Under the pieces are notes generated by a model. It was not told the DNA's origin and did no database searches. It was given only the letters and a program-made list of their open reading frames with translations. A program made the position numbers and the translations under genes. Below are positions 6,757 to 13,620 of a stretch of 20,780 nt of DNA, piece by piece. This DNA is from an uncultured Eubacteriales bacterium (GTDB lineage: Bacteria > Bacillota > Clostridia > Oscillospirales > Acutalibacteraceae), in the NCBI GenBank assembly GCA_934486755.1, contig CAKSQT010000030.1, forward strand, positions 1 to 20,780. The letters run 5' to 3'. Every line of letters starts with the position of its first letter. Positions within the stretch are counted from its first letter, which is position 1.

Positions 6757-7775
6757 TGAAGGTTGTTACATTCGGTGAAGTAATGCTAAGATTGGCACCC
6801 GAGGGATATTACAGGTTTTTACAGGCTGATACATTCGGTGCTACATTCGGCGGCGGCGAAGCAAACGTTGCCGTATCGCTTGCAAACTACGGAATAGACG
6901 CGGCGTTTGTCACGAAGCTCCCGACCCACGAAATAGGTCAGATGGCTGTTAATTCACTCCGCAAGTACGGCGTTGACACGAGCCTTATAACAAGAGGCGG
7001 CGACCGCGTCGGTATCTACTATCTTGAAAAAGGCGCTTCACAGCGTCCGTCAAAGGTAATTTACGACCGCGCGTATTCCGCAATTTCACTTGCAGACACA
7101 AGCGATTTTAATTGGGAAAGCATTTTTGAGGGCGTTGATTGGTTCCACTTTACAGGAATTACCCCCGCTCTGGGCGACAATGTTGCCGATATATGCTTAG
7201 AGGCTGTAAAAGCCGCAAAGAAACACGGCGTTAAAGTAAGCTGTGACCTTAACTACCGCAAAAAGCTCTGGACAAGAGAAAAAGCGTGCGAGGTTATGGG
7301 AAAGCTGATGCCTTATGTTAATGTTTGCATTGCCAACGAGGAAGACGCGTCCGACGTGTTTGGCATAAAAGCCGCAAACACCGACGTAACCAAGGGCGAG
7401 GTCAACAAGGAAGGCTACAAGGACGTTGCAAAACAGCTTAAAGACCGTTTCGGTTTTGACTATGTTGCAATAACTCTCAGAAGTTCCATATCCGCTAACG
7501 ACAATGACTGGGCGGCTATGCTCTACAACGGCGACGGTTACTATTTCAGCAAACAGTACCGTATGCATATAGTTGACCGTGTAGGCGGCGGCGACAGCTT
7601 CGGCGGCGGTCTTATCTACGCTATGCTCAACGGATATGCTCCTCAGGACACAATAGAATTTGCAGTTGCGGCAAGCTGTTTGAAGCACTCTGTCGAGGGC
7701 GACTACAATATGGTAAGCGTTGCAGAGGTCAAAAACCTTGCAGGCGGCGATTCCAGCGGCCGTGTCCAGAGATAA
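6756..7775 (+). CDS. kdgK: 2-keto-3-deoxygluconate kinase (PfkB-family sugar kinase)
   Basis: 339 residues, ribokinase/PfkB fold. It phosphorylates 2-keto-3-deoxygluconate to the substrate of the aldolase encoded just upstream. Visible motifs are the N-terminal FGEVMLRL, the glycine-rich substrate motif FGGGEANVAVSLA (31-43), the KdgK-like DLNYRKKLW (164-172), the NEEDA loop (194-198), and the anion-hole/catalytic motif DRVGGGDSF (274-282) with D280 as base. The usual form of that last motif is DTTGAGD; the variant here is GGGD. A short region at about 205-225 (AANTDVTKGEVNKEG) looks like an extended loop. The start codon overlaps the eda stop by one base, with AGAGG and GGAG upstream. The eda linkage is the main reason to prefer KDG over another ketose as substrate. 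Confidence 0.9.
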   Translation: MKVVTFGEVMLRLAPEGYYRFLQADTFGATFGGGEANVAVSLANYGIDAAFVTKLPTHEIGQMAVNSLRKYGVDTSLITRGGDRVGIYYLEKGASQRPSKVIYDRAYSAISLADTSDFNWESIFEGVDWFHFTGITPALGDNVADICLEAVKAAKKHGVKVSCDLNYRKKLWTREKACEVMGKLMPYVNVCIANEEDASDVFGIKAANTDVTKGEVNKEGYKDVAKQLKDRFGFDYVAITLRSSISANDNDWAAMLYNGDGYYFSKQYRMHIVDRVGGGDSFGGGLIYAMLNGYAPQDTIEFAVAASCLKHSVEGDYNMVSVAEVKNLAGGDSSGRVQR

Positions 7776-7793
7776 ATTATGCCTTACATATAC

Positions 7794-7823
7794 AAAATGC
7801 TCCGTCACAAGACGGAGCATTTT
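7794..7823. terminator. Bidirectional terminator between kdgK and brnQ
   Basis: A perfect 13-bp stem, 7794-7806 with 7811-7823 (core atgctccgtc), closes a 4-base ACAA loop. T-rich ends lie on both strands (TTTTT after the stem on plus, TTTTG on minus). It lies 18 bases after the kdgK stop and 14 bases beyond the brnQ stop. Confidence 0.88.
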
Positions 7824-7837
7824 TGCTGATTAAATAA

Positions 7838-9196
7838 TTATTCAGAAGCCTTATTTCTGCGGAACAGGTGAACGATAAGTCCGATAACAAGTCCCAAAGC
7901 GGCGGGGCACACCCAACCGAGACCGAGGGAAGCAAACGGAAGCACAACCGTTATTTTTCCTAAAACAGCGTCTAAACGGCAGAAGGCGCGGACATTTTCG
8001 GGCAGGGCGCTCAACAGGTCGTATATTGCCGCAACAAGCGTAAAGCCGAGCGTGCAACCGTAAACCGCGCAGTCGTGATTAAACAGCTTGCCGAACAAGG
8101 CAAGAAGTATCAACATTATCGCCAAAGGATACAGGAACATAAGCACGGGTATCGAATAGCCGATGATTGCGCTGAGTCCCAAATTTGCGAACATTAACGA
8201 AACGGCGCTGAATATAATCGCCCAAGCGTTATACTTAGGACCGTTCGGGAATATAGCCGCGAACGTTTCGGAACAGCTTGTTATAAGTCCTACGGCTGTT
8301 TTAAGGCAGGCAAGCGTAACGGTTGCCGCGAGAACGAAAAGTCCGGGTTTGCCGAGATAGTGGCGCGCCACCTGTGCAAAAGCAACACCGCCGTTTTCGG
8401 CAGGCTCAAATGCGCCTCTGCTCTGGGCTCCGACGATAATAACGGCAACATATATAAGTCCCATAAGAAGACAGCTGAATATACCCGAACGCACGGTACT
8501 GCCCGCAACGGCGTTTGGATCCTCAACTCCAAGGTCGCGGATTACCTGAACAACGACTATACCGAAAGCAAGGCTTGCAAGCGCGTCCATGGTGTTGTAG
8601 CCTTCAAGAAATCCCGTAAAGAACGGCTTGGTTGCATAATCGCCGAGCGGTTCAACATCAGATACGTTTGCGGCGGGAGATATAAGTGCCACAATTACCA
8701 ATATACCGAGGAACAGCAGGAAGCAGGGATTAAGTATCTTCCCTATCCACGTAAGTATTTTTCCAGGGCGCAGTGAAAAGAACAGCGCCGCCGCAAAGAA
8801 CAATACAGAAAAAATAAGTAAATAAAGCCACATAATATCGCTTTTCGGCAGAACCTGTTCAAGACCTACTGTAAAGGACGTTGTAGCACATCTCGGAATT
8901 GCAAAGAAAGGTCCGATAGTGAGATACAAAAGGCAGGTAAAGAACATAGCAAACGGACGTCCCGCCTTGCTTGAAAGGTCAAAAAGACCCGTTGAACGGC
9001 TTATGCCGAGCGCGGCAACGCCGAGAAGCGGCATACCGACGCCTGTGATAAGCATACCGATTGCCGCAGGCACTAAATTACTGCCAGCATTCTGTCCCAT
9101 AGCGATTGGGAAAATCAAGTTGCCTGCTCCGAAAAACATACCGAACAGCATACTTGCAACATAAACATACTCTTTAAAATTTAACTTCTTTGTCAT
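7838..9196 (-). CDS. brnQ: Branched-chain amino acid transport system carrier protein BrnQ
   Basis: 452 residues, a typical length for the LIVCS family of sodium- or proton-coupled leucine/isoleucine/valine importers in the cytoplasmic membrane. The start (KEYVYVASMLFGMFFGAGNLIFPIAMG) is a family signature and the first two helices carry the G-x-G-N-L motif. TIGPFFAIPRCATTSF near residues 92-107 is a second diagnostic stretch, as is the GLEQ that follows. About twelve hydrophobic segments can be counted, and the C-terminus is basic (HLFRRNKASE). GAGGAG lies 7 bases before the ATG. It has its own promoter behind the upstream lipoprotein gene and a roughly 75-base leader with a hairpin. Confidence 0.97.
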   Translation of the reverse strand: MTKKLNFKEYVYVASMLFGMFFGAGNLIFPIAMGQNAGSNLVPAAIGMLITGVGMPLLGVAALGISRSTGLFDLSSKAGRPFAMFFTCLLYLTIGPFFAIPRCATTSFTVGLEQVLPKSDIMWLYLLIFSVLFFAAALFFSLRPGKILTWIGKILNPCFLLFLGILVIVALISPAANVSDVEPLGDYATKPFFTGFLEGYNTMDALASLAFGIVVVQVIRDLGVEDPNAVAGSTVRSGIFSCLLMGLIYVAVIIVGAQSRGAFEPAENGGVAFAQVARHYLGKPGLFVLAATVTLACLKTAVGLITSCSETFAAIFPNGPKYNAWAIIFSAVSLMFANLGLSAIIGYSIPVLMFLYPLAIMLILLALFGKLFNHDCAVYGCTLGFTLVAAIYDLLSALPENVRAFCRLDAVLGKITVVLPFASLGLGWVCPAALGLVIGLIVHLFRRNKASE

Positions 9197-9223
9197 CTTG
9201 CTCTCCTCAAAAATTTATTCGGC

Positions 9224-9254
9224 AAAAACCTGCCAAGCCATACAGTGCGGCAGG
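9224..9254 (-). terminator. Hairpin followed by U-run in the brnQ leader (possible attenuator)
   Basis: On the minus strand CCTGCC (plus 9249-9254) pairs with GGCAGG (9229-9234) across a 14-base loop, followed at once by five T (9224-9228). It lies between the brnQ promoter and its ribosome binding site. The stem is short (6 bp), so it may be an attenuator, or a weak terminator for the upstream lipoprotein transcript. No T-box consensus is present. Confidence 0.4.
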
Positions 9255-9277
9255 ACTCAAACCTACCATACCAGATA

Positions 9278-9306
9278 AGCGTAACACAATTAGAAATATT
9301 TGTCAA
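9278..9306 (-). promoter_or_regulatory. brnQ promoter with extended -10
   Basis: Minus strand: consensus TTGACA (plus 9301-9306), 17-base spacer, and TACGCT (9278-9283) preceded by TGT. It starts only 9 bases beyond the stop codon of the upstream lipoprotein gene and predicts transcription from about 9271. Confidence 0.75.
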
Positions 9307-9315
9307 GGAATTATG

Positions 9316-10806
9316 CTAATCGTGCTTGATTATATAGGCGAAATCTATATACCCGTTTTGGCTGAAAATGTATACGGAATTAAGCGCATCGCTGTAAGCC
9401 AATGTAGTGTTACTGAAAATAACGGGGGTCATATTGTTGCCTTTGAGAACCCGTTGCTGTATATCCTCCATTGTCTCGCCGTTATACTGAATACCGAAAT
9501 TTTTCAGATATTCCTCCAAAGCACCGTTTTTTGAAGTGACAGGAAAAAATGCCATACTATATGTCTGTTCGGTAAGCTGGGAAATCAACAGATCGGGCGA
9601 TGACACCGCTTCAATATTCACATAAGCGCCGAGATTGTTTTGCCAATGCCCCACAATATCGGTAACGACAGATTTAACGTTGCCGTCGTCATAATAGTAC
9701 AGCTTTATATCCGACGGGAATTTCCTGTCGGGCATTTTATTCAGCGCGTTTGAAAACAGGCTCTTGCCGCCCTCCAAATCGTACTGAACGATACCGCCTG
9801 AGAGTGCCGCTCCCTTTTGCGCAAAAGCGGACGGAAAAACGGAATCAGCCGCGCGGTATCCGTTTTTAAGGCTCTTGCCGTATACCTCGGCACCGACGAG
9901 CTTTTCAAAAGCAAGCCTTACGTTCTGCGGAACGTCGGCGGAAAACGTTAAAAACCAGCAGGTGTTTTCAAACGCCTTGGTCGTAAGCCCCATTCCTTTG
10001 GCGTTTTCCTCCTCGGCAGAGCTGATAAAAGCCATATCAACCGAGTTTTTAGCCAAAAGCTCCATTGGCGTTTCCTCATCATTACAGGAAAGAAAGACCG
10101 CGCCGTTCAATGCCTTAGAGGTTCCGTTATACTCCTCGTTGCGATAGAGCCTGATACCGAAATCCTCCTTATTCCACTTTTTAAGCACATAACTGCCGTT
10201 GGAAATTGTGTTCTCAACATCTAACCCGTATTTACCCACGGATTTATTAAAAAACTCCTCGTTACAGGGCATTGCCGCCGATGTCGTCAGGGTGTTTTCA
10301 AAATCAGGATCCTCGCGGCAGAGCAATATATTAAGCGTATAATCGTCAACTGCGGTCACGCCGAGTTGTTCGGACGGCAGTTTACCTGAATAAACCCCCT
10401 CGGCGCCCGATATTGAAAACAGGCTTGACACAAAAGGCGAAGCGGTTGCAGGCTCTACCGCACGTCTTAACGCAAAGACAAAGTCGTTAGCGGTAACGGG
10501 GGTGCCGTTGCTCCAAACGGCGTTTTCACGCAATTTAAAGGTGTAATTTAAACCGTCAACATTATAACTTGCCGCCGCACCGCAAATAATCGCACCGCTT
10601 TCGTTTTTGCGTAACAATCCCTCGAACGTATTTCTTACAACAAGAAGCTCGGATTCCGATGAAGCCGTCTGCGGATCTACCGTAAGGGGTTTTTCGGGCA
10701 GTTCAAAATATATATAAGCGTCGTGATAATCCGCCTTGCAGCCGCAGGCGAGAATTAGCAATGCAGAGCCTAAAAATAAACAGATAATTCTAAAAATGTT
10801 TTTCAA
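9316..10806 (-). CDS. Oligopeptide ABC transporter substrate-binding lipoprotein (OppA/SBP_bac_5 type)
   Basis: 496 residues. A lipoprotein signal peptide is visible: MKNIFRIIC, a hydrophobic core, then LILAC with lipidated C21. The mature protein matches the family 5 extracellular solute-binding fold. It begins KPLTVDPQTASSESELLVVRNTFEGLLRKNESG, where a 'DPQ.....' start and 'FEGLL' are typical of OppA. Further signatures are YTFKLRENAVWSNGTPVTANDFVFALRRAV (near residues 88-117), which is highly diagnostic, and ISNGSYVLKKWN (near 205-216). Mature OppA proteins are usually somewhat longer (about 520-560 residues in total). The start is TTG at 10804-10806 with AAAGGAT upstream. No permease or ATPase genes adjoin it, so it is an orphan binding protein that must share a transporter encoded elsewhere or act in sensing. 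Substrate unknown. Confidence 0.92.
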   Translation of the reverse strand: MKNIFRIICLFLGSALLILACGCKADYHDAYIYFELPEKPLTVDPQTASSESELLVVRNTFEGLLRKNESGAIICGAAASYNVDGLNYTFKLRENAVWSNGTPVTANDFVFALRRAVEPATASPFVSSLFSISGAEGVYSGKLPSEQLGVTAVDDYTLNILLCREDPDFENTLTTSAAMPCNEEFFNKSVGKYGLDVENTISNGSYVLKKWNKEDFGIRLYRNEEYNGTSKALNGAVFLSCNDEETPMELLAKNSVDMAFISSAEEENAKGMGLTTKAFENTCWFLTFSADVPQNVRLAFEKLVGAEVYGKSLKNGYRAADSVFPSAFAQKGAALSGGIVQYDLEGGKSLFSNALNKMPDRKFPSDIKLYYYDDGNVKSVVTDIVGHWQNNLGAYVNIEAVSSPDLLISQLTEQTYSMAFFPVTSKNGALEEYLKNFGIQYNGETMEDIQQRVLKGNNMTPVIFSNTTLAYSDALNSVYIFSQNGYIDFAYIIKHD

Positions 10807-10841
10807 GTTATCTATCCTTTCGCACCGTACTAATGCATTTC

Positions 10842-10870
10842 ATTATACAACATATCGGTTTGTCAATCAA
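10842..10870 (-). promoter_or_regulatory. Promoter of the orphan peptide-binding lipoprotein gene
   Basis: Minus strand: perfect TATAAT (-10, plus 10842-10847) with TTGATT (-35, 10865-10870) at 17 bases. A better -35 sequence, TTGACA, overlaps it but would leave only 13 bases. Runs divergently from the SEDS gene promoter. Confidence 0.7.
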
Positions 10871-10876
10871 TAGTAC

Positions 10877-10905
10877 TTGAATATTTTATGAAAATAAAAT
10901 ATAAT
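10877..10905 (+). promoter_or_regulatory. Promoter of the SEDS gene
   Basis: TTGAAT (-35, 10877-10882), 17-base spacer, perfect TATAAT (-10, 10900-10905). The predicted start is near 10912, about 25 bases before the ATG. Confidence 0.78.
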
Positions 10906-10937
10906 TAATGATAGATTGAATATACCGAGGTCATATA

Positions 10938-12068
10938 ATGAGAAGAGTTATATCGCATATTGCGGATTTTATACGTGAAACGGACAAGCTAATGCTTATT
11001 CTGTGCTTTTTTACAACATTATACGGTTGCGTTGCCGTTTTTTCATCGACCCATTATCTGGAAACTTACAGACCCGTTTTAATACAGGCAATTTCTATGG
11101 TGATAGGTATTATAGCGTCAATGTTTATTTCGGCGTTTGACTACGAAACATTTATAAAAAGGTGGTATATTGCGGCGATAATCGGCGTTATACCCGTTAT
11201 ACTTACCTTCTTTATCGGATTTGCCCCTGAGGGTACGGACGATAAGGCTTGGCTTGATCTGGGATTTACCACCTTTCAGCCCGCCGAGCTTTTAAAGGTC
11301 TGCTTTACGGTCACCTTTGCGGCGCATTTAAGTTATGTTAAAAAGAATATAAACAAATTGAAGTATTTGGTGCCGATAGTTCTGCACGGCGCCTTCCCCG
11401 TACTTTTAATACACTTTCAGGGTGACGACGGTACTGCGCTTGTCTTTGCCGTTATGGTGTTGTTTATGATGTGGTCGGCAGGCGTTTCGTGGAAATATTT
11501 TCTTTTGGCTTTTGTCGCGGCGGCGGCGGCGTCACCTATCATTTACTTTTTTGTTATGAATGACGACCAACGTGCGCGTATCGCCAATATGTTTGATATT
11601 GAGGCAGATATTAAAGGCATAGGGTATCAGCAATGGCGCGGAAGAATGGCGCTTGCAAACGGCGGTTTTTCGGGTCAGGGACTTTTGAAAGGTGATTTAA
11701 CGCAAACGGGCGCCGTACCCGAAGGACAGAACGACTTTATATTTGTCAGCATCGGAGAAGAACTTGGATTTTTAGGCTGTCTTGCCGTCCTTATTCTGAT
11801 TCTTGCAATATGTATAAGATGCATACGCATAGCGAAAATGTGCAGCAAGGACAGCGGAAAACTGATATGCATAGGGATTTTTTCGATGATAGCGGCGCAA
11901 ACCGTAATAAACGTCGGAATGTGCGTTTCGCTTTTGCCCGTTATCGGCGTAACATTGCCGTTTTTCAGCGCTGGCGGCACCTCTTTACTTTGCCTTTATC
12001 TCGGTGTAGGACTTGTGCTTAACGTATACAAGCACCGAAATTCAAGAACAATCTATCTGCACGATTAG
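10938..12068 (+). CDS. SEDS-family peptidoglycan glycosyltransferase (RodA/FtsW/SpoVE)
   Basis: 376 residues, about ten membrane helices, a lipid II polymerase of the cytoplasmic membrane. SEDS hallmarks are FQPAELLKV (113-121), HFQGDDGTALVF (159-170), the large extracellular loop ending PEGQNDFIFVSIGEELGFLG (261-280) with the catalytic-type acidic D266, and NVGMCVSLLPVIGVTLPFFSAGG near 325-347. The short N-terminus (RETDKLMLILCFFTTLYG) and lack of a long cytoplasmic tail fit RodA better than FtsW, but I cannot settle this without an alignment. Its partner class B penicillin-binding protein is not encoded here. GAGG lies upstream of the ATG. A small protein gene follows after 17 bases and probably shares the transcript. 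Confidence 0.93.
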   Translation: MRRVISHIADFIRETDKLMLILCFFTTLYGCVAVFSSTHYLETYRPVLIQAISMVIGIIASMFISAFDYETFIKRWYIAAIIGVIPVILTFFIGFAPEGTDDKAWLDLGFTTFQPAELLKVCFTVTFAAHLSYVKKNINKLKYLVPIVLHGAFPVLLIHFQGDDGTALVFAVMVLFMMWSAGVSWKYFLLAFVAAAAASPIIYFFVMNDDQRARIANMFDIEADIKGIGYQQWRGRMALANGGFSGQGLLKGDLTQTGAVPEGQNDFIFVSIGEELGFLGCLAVLILILAICIRCIRIAKMCSKDSGKLICIGIFSMIAAQTVINVGMCVSLLPVIGVTLPFFSAGGTSLLCLYLGVGLVLNVYKHRNSRTIYLHD

Positions 12069-12085
12069 CAAGCAGGGGGACAGAT

Positions 12086-12427
12086 ATGTCGGATTCATCG
12101 TTTTACTGTTATTTACCTATTATAATTTTGGTTCTCCTTCTGCTAATGAACAAAAAAGAGACCGAAAAACACATTGAAATGAAATTAAAAAGAAGAAAAG
12201 GAGATAAAGAAATGCAGGAGCTTGCAAAAAGATTTATCGGCAAAGACGTTCTTATCAACACAATATCATCGGGGTCGGCGGACGGTATTTTAAAGGAAGT
12301 AACCGACAATGCCGTTATGCTCGAAAAGGACGGGAAAGAAACCGTAATAAATCTTGATTATGTCATTCGCCTGAGGGAATATCCAAAAAATAAAAACGGA
12401 AAAAGAAAATCCGTTATTTTGGATTAA
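12086..12427 (+). CDS. Small conserved-type protein with N-terminal membrane helix (possibly DUF6897-like)
   Basis: 113 residues from this ATG, which has AGGGGGA upstream. Residues 8-21 (CYLPIIILVLLLLM) form one membrane helix, followed by a highly basic linker (MKLKRRKGDK at 32-41). A compact domain follows from residue 43 (MQELAKRFIGKDVLINT...GILKEVTDNAVMLE...INLDYVIRLREYPKNKNGKRKSVI). It looks like a short beta-barrel and ends in a basic tail. The second part resembles, from memory only, a small Clostridia family annotated DUF6897. A strong internal ribosome binding site precedes ATG 12212, so a soluble 71-residue form starting at M43 is at least as likely, perhaps alongside the long form. 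The layout (one helix, basic linker, small beta domain) also recalls YajC, but the sequence does not match it. Function unknown. It follows the SEDS gene and ends at a strong terminator. Confidence 0.7.
   Translation: MSDSSFYCYLPIIILVLLLLMNKKETEKHIEMKLKRRKGDKEMQELAKRFIGKDVLINTISSGSADGILKEVTDNAVMLEKDGKETVINLDYVIRLREYPKNKNGKRKSVILD
12197..12211 (+). promoter_or_regulatory. Strong internal ribosome binding site (alternative start at 12212)
   Basis: AAAGGAGAT at 12197-12205 lies about 6 bases before the in-frame ATG at 12212. It is a better ribosome binding site than that of the upstream start at 12086. The region encodes the basic linker, where lysine/arginine codons might create such a site by chance. 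Confidence 0.6.
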
Positions 12428-12430
12428 AAG

Positions 12431-12470
12431 AACCCCGTCAAAGGTCTTTAACAAGGTCTTTGACGGGGTT
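12431..12470. terminator. Terminator between the SEDS operon and the carboxypeptidase operon
   Basis: A perfect 13-bp stem pairs aaccccgtcaaag (12431-12443) with 12458-12470. The loop can extend it by five further pairs, two of them G-T, leaving a TAAC tetraloop. On the plus strand it is followed by TTTAGTTTATTTTTTT. On the minus strand it is followed only by CTTTT, so it is clearly a terminator for the plus genes and plausibly for the minus operon. Confidence 0.9.
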
Positions 12471-12474
12471 TAGT

Positions 12475-13602
12475 TTATTTTTTTGCGTAATTTTTATACA
12501 GGTCTATCTGTCCGAAGAACGCAGGTTTTCGGCTTGAAGAACCGAAAGTGACAACAATATACTCTCTTAAAGAATCATTATTTTTTCCGAAAGACGCTAT
12601 GCAGTATCCCGATTCATTGACAAATCCCGTCTTGCCGCCCAAAATGGTAGCGGTTTCGGGTTCCGTTCCGTACATATAGTTAAACAGCGTGCTTGAAAGC
12701 AAAATACCCTCGCTATGCTGAGGCGTCACCGATGTTGTATACTGATATGTTGACAATACCTTTCGGCAAACATCGTTTTCCATAGCCGTCCGCAATATGA
12801 CCGCCATATCGTGTGCGGTTGTATAGTGGTTCTCATCATACAGCCCTGACACATTTGTAAAATGGGTGTTTTTAAGACCCAAAGACTTTGCCTTATCGTT
12901 CATTAGCTTTACAAAGCCTTCTTCACTGCCTGCAATTTTAATTGCAAGTCCCATTGCGGCGTCCGCACCCGACGGCAGGATTGTTCCGTAAAGCATATCC
13001 TGCATGGTTATGGTTTCGCCGTCCAAAAAGCCTGCGACCGAAGCCTCGGCAACAAAGAGCGGGTCGGTTATATCGAGCGTCATAGTGAACGTATCGTTTA
13101 AATCGCTTATATTTTCGACCGCCACAAGCAAGGTCATAATTTTAGTTGTAGAAGCAGGATAAGCCTTGTCCTCTGCATTCTTTGCCGCGACAACCCTATT
13201 GTCCTCTACATCAATTATTATGACATTAGCGGCGTCGACCTCGTTTCCGAGCGTTACGGTATTTGAATTATACTTTGCAAATGTCGGTGATTTTACATCT
13301 TTTTTAACATCGGAGGCAGTCTTGTCCACCGCCTTGTCGTTCTTCTTTTCCGCGCGGAAATGGGTTGAAATTCCTATAATTCCAGCAATGATACCTACTA
13401 TAAGAACTGTGATTACCGCTAAAAAACCAAATCTTATTCTTATGACGCGAAAGCGGCGCCTATTATAACGCGGCGCTTTGGCTGCGGAAGGTCTTACGGT
13501 GCCTGTCGGCACATTGTCCTGATTTTTATTGATACGGCGTTCAAGAGCATCAAAATAATCTCCGTAATCCTTATCACGCATATTATAAGACATTGCCAAC
13601 AT
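12475..13602 (-). CDS. D-alanyl-D-alanine carboxypeptidase-type S11 serine peptidase
   Basis: 375 residues. Penicillin-binding S11 family members trim the terminal D-Ala of peptidoglycan stem peptides outside the membrane. The catalytic STTK motif (S151-K154, in AYPASTTKIMTL) and KTG (324-326, in GGKTGFVNESGYC) are present. The second motif reads SGAD (211-214) where classic DacA has SGN. The N-terminus is unusual: about 55 cytoplasmic residues rich in charge (RRRFRVIRIR at 48-57), then a membrane helix at about 58-78, so the protein is anchored at its N-terminus. The C-terminal PBP5-type stalk and amphipathic anchor are absent; the chain ends about 50 residues after KTG. The ATG at 13602 has GGAG only 4 bases away; the ATG at 13593 is an alternative. 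It lies 18 bases after the TPM gene and is last in the lemA operon. Confidence 0.93.
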   Translation of the reverse strand: MLAMSYNMRDKDYGDYFDALERRINKNQDNVPTGTVRPSAAKAPRYNRRRFRVIRIRFGFLAVITVLIVGIIAGIIGISTHFRAEKKNDKAVDKTASDVKKDVKSPTFAKYNSNTVTLGNEVDAANVIIIDVEDNRVVAAKNAEDKAYPASTTKIMTLLVAVENISDLNDTFTMTLDITDPLFVAEASVAGFLDGETITMQDMLYGTILPSGADAAMGLAIKIAGSEEGFVKLMNDKAKSLGLKNTHFTNVSGLYDENHYTTAHDMAVILRTAMENDVCRKVLSTYQYTTSVTPQHSEGILLSSTLFNYMYGTEPETATILGGKTGFVNESGYCIASFGKNNDSLREYIVVTFGSSSRKPAFFGQIDLYKNYAKK

Positions 13603-13620
13603 TCATCTCCACTGAAAAAT

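Noticed and set aside
7197..7820. 207-codon open frame antisense to kdgK
   Set aside because: It overlaps a clear kinase gene and runs through the terminator hairpin; composition is that of a reverse-complement shadow.
8360..8776. 138-codon open frame on the plus strand
   Set aside because: It lies wholly antisense to brnQ, has no family resemblance or ribosome binding site, and is a frame shadow.
9241..9275. tRNA-like T-arm on the minus strand (GTAGG stem, TTTGAGT loop, CCTGC) before brnQ
   Set aside because: There is no D-arm, anticodon arm or matching acceptor strand upstream, and the conserved C56 is replaced; too little for a tRNA or an attachment-site remnant.
9197..9306. T-box riboswitch before brnQ
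   Set aside because: The leader is only about 75 bases and lacks the T-box sequence and specifier stem.
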